Positions 6,312-6,947 of a stretch of DNA of 6,947 nucleotides are shown piece by piece. The position numbers and the translations under genes were made by a program. The notes beneath the pieces are model-generated. The model saw nothing but the letters and a program-made list of their open reading frames with translations. It ran no database searches and was not told the origin of the DNA. The stretch's first letter is position 1, and each line of letters begins with the position of its first letter. The stretch covers positions 1 through 6,947 of the forward strand of contig JADGOD010000288.1 in the NCBI GenBank assembly GCA_017883125.1, given 5' to 3'. The stretch comes from Acidimicrobiales bacterium. Its GTDB lineage: Bacteria; Actinomycetota; Acidimicrobiia; Acidimicrobiales; RAAP-2.

Positions 6312-6947
6312 CTAAGCCGGTCCGTTGGGCCACTTGATGAAGGAGCCTGCATCGATCCGGATGTTGTCACCGGTGATGTTCTTCGAGTCATTCGACGCGA
6401 GGAATAGCACGAGATCGGCGACGTCCTCGGGCTCGAGCCACGGGATCGGCAGCGCCTGGAAGTACTCCGATGACGGGATGAAGTCCTCGCGGGTCACCGT
6501 CTCGAGATCGGGCCGGAACATCTTGTAGATGCCCTCGTTGTGGAGCAGGTGCGTGTTGACGTTGGTGGGGTGGATGGCGTTGACCCGCACGCCGTAGCTG
6601 GAGAGGTGGAGCGCCATCTCCTCGGTGTAGCTGATCAGGATCCGCTTGGCCCAGCCGTAGCCTGCCGAGCCAGGTCCCATGATGACGTTGGGGTCAGCCG
6701 ACGGAGACACCGTGTTGGGCATCATGCCGGCCGTCGAGCCGGTGATGATGATCGAGCCACCGGTGCCGGCGGGCAGGATGTGCGGGATCGCCACCGTCAC
6801 CGCGTTCATCACACCGATCAGGTCGACGTCGATGGCGTCCTGGAAGTCCAGCGGGTTGGGGTCACCCATCGCCATCGGCAGGATGCCGGCGTTGGCGCAG
6901 ACCGTGGTCAGCTGACCCAGCTGGCTGACACCCTCGGCGAGTGCCTC
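6312..6947 (-). CDS. mycofactocin-coupled short-chain dehydrogenase (carveol dehydrogenase-like), N-terminus missing
   Basis: The gene runs off the right edge; 211 C-terminal residues are visible. The frame stays open from the edge through the first in-frame ATG at 6875, which is internal. Visible SDR landmarks: NAG (visible 19-21), catalytic Ser71 in TGSTAG, and YxxxK as Tyr97-Gly-Trp-Ala-Lys101. The C-terminal half carries the hallmarks of mycofactocin-coupled SDRs: VNAIHPTNVNT, LLHNEGIYKMFRPDLE, LPIPWLEPEDVADLVLFLAS and ITGDNIRIDAGSFIK. Members oxidise alcohols such as carveol with a tightly held NAD that mycofactocin re-oxidises. The Ser-to-Tyr spacing is 26 rather than the usual 13, because of an extra loop. 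The nucleotide-binding N-terminus is not visible. It is probably the first visible gene of an operon with the P450, 70 bases downstream. The exact substrate is unknown. Confidence 0.9.
   Translation of the reverse strand, partial: EALAEGVSQLGQLTTVCANAGILPMAMGDPNPLDFQDAIDVDLIGVMNAVTVAIPHILPAGTGGSIIITGSTAGMMPNTVSPSADPNVIMGPGSAGYGWAKRILISYTEEMALHLSSYGVRVNAIHPTNVNTHLLHNEGIYKMFRPDLETVTREDFIPSSEYFQALPIPWLEPEDVADLVLFLASNDSKNITGDNIRIDAGSFIKWPNGPA

Noticed and set aside
5108..6337. 409-residue plus-strand open frame opposite the P450
   Set aside because: It is the antisense of a P450 with all heme and I-helix motifs; its translation is a charged, low-complexity Asp/Glu/Arg-rich sequence with no domain, as expected for a high-GC shadow frame.

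Overview
The window reads as chromosomal DNA from a high-GC actinobacterium. GC-rich codons dominate every gene, and a mycofactocin-type enzyme pair (an MftD homologue and a mycofactocin-coupled SDR) points to mycobacteria and relatives or to Acidimicrobiia-like lineages. The genus cannot be fixed from the sequence. No tRNA, rRNA, CRISPR array, insertion sequence or phage gene was seen.

Layout from left to right: (1) a class I SAM-dependent methyltransferase on the minus strand, cut by the left edge and apparently broken by a one-base frameshift near 183-190; (2) a divergent gap, then a plus-strand SnoaL/NTF2-like protein (523-963); (3) a short convergent gap with a perfect small hairpin; (4) a minus-strand FMN enzyme of the alpha-hydroxy-acid oxidase fold that matches MftD, the pre-mycofactocin synthase, here without the other mft genes in view (1111-2283); (5) a divergent plus-strand membrane acyltransferase-3 protein with a C-terminal SGNH domain (2388-4574), likely an O-acyltransferase for a surface glycan; (6) a minus-strand run, read right to left: a mycofactocin-coupled SDR cut by the right edge (6312-6947), a cytochrome P450 (5072-6241) and an ArfB-like ribosome rescue factor (4584-4991).

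How the genes may work together: the P450 and SDR lie in tandem with a 70-base gap. They look like a two-step oxidation module, with hydroxylation by the P450 and alcohol oxidation by a nicotinoprotein SDR that passes electrons to mycofactocin. An MftD homologue about 4 kb away adds a second mycofactocin link. The methyltransferase and SnoaL-like protein are of types common in accessory or lipid/steroid catabolic regions. The acyltransferase and ArfB genes seem unrelated to that theme. The most notable points are the MftD copy away from an mft cluster, the 13-residue insertion in the SDR active site, the 12-bp tandem repeat between SDR and P450, and the Asp-to-Asn change in the SGNH catalytic block. 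No clearly new multi-gene system is evident.
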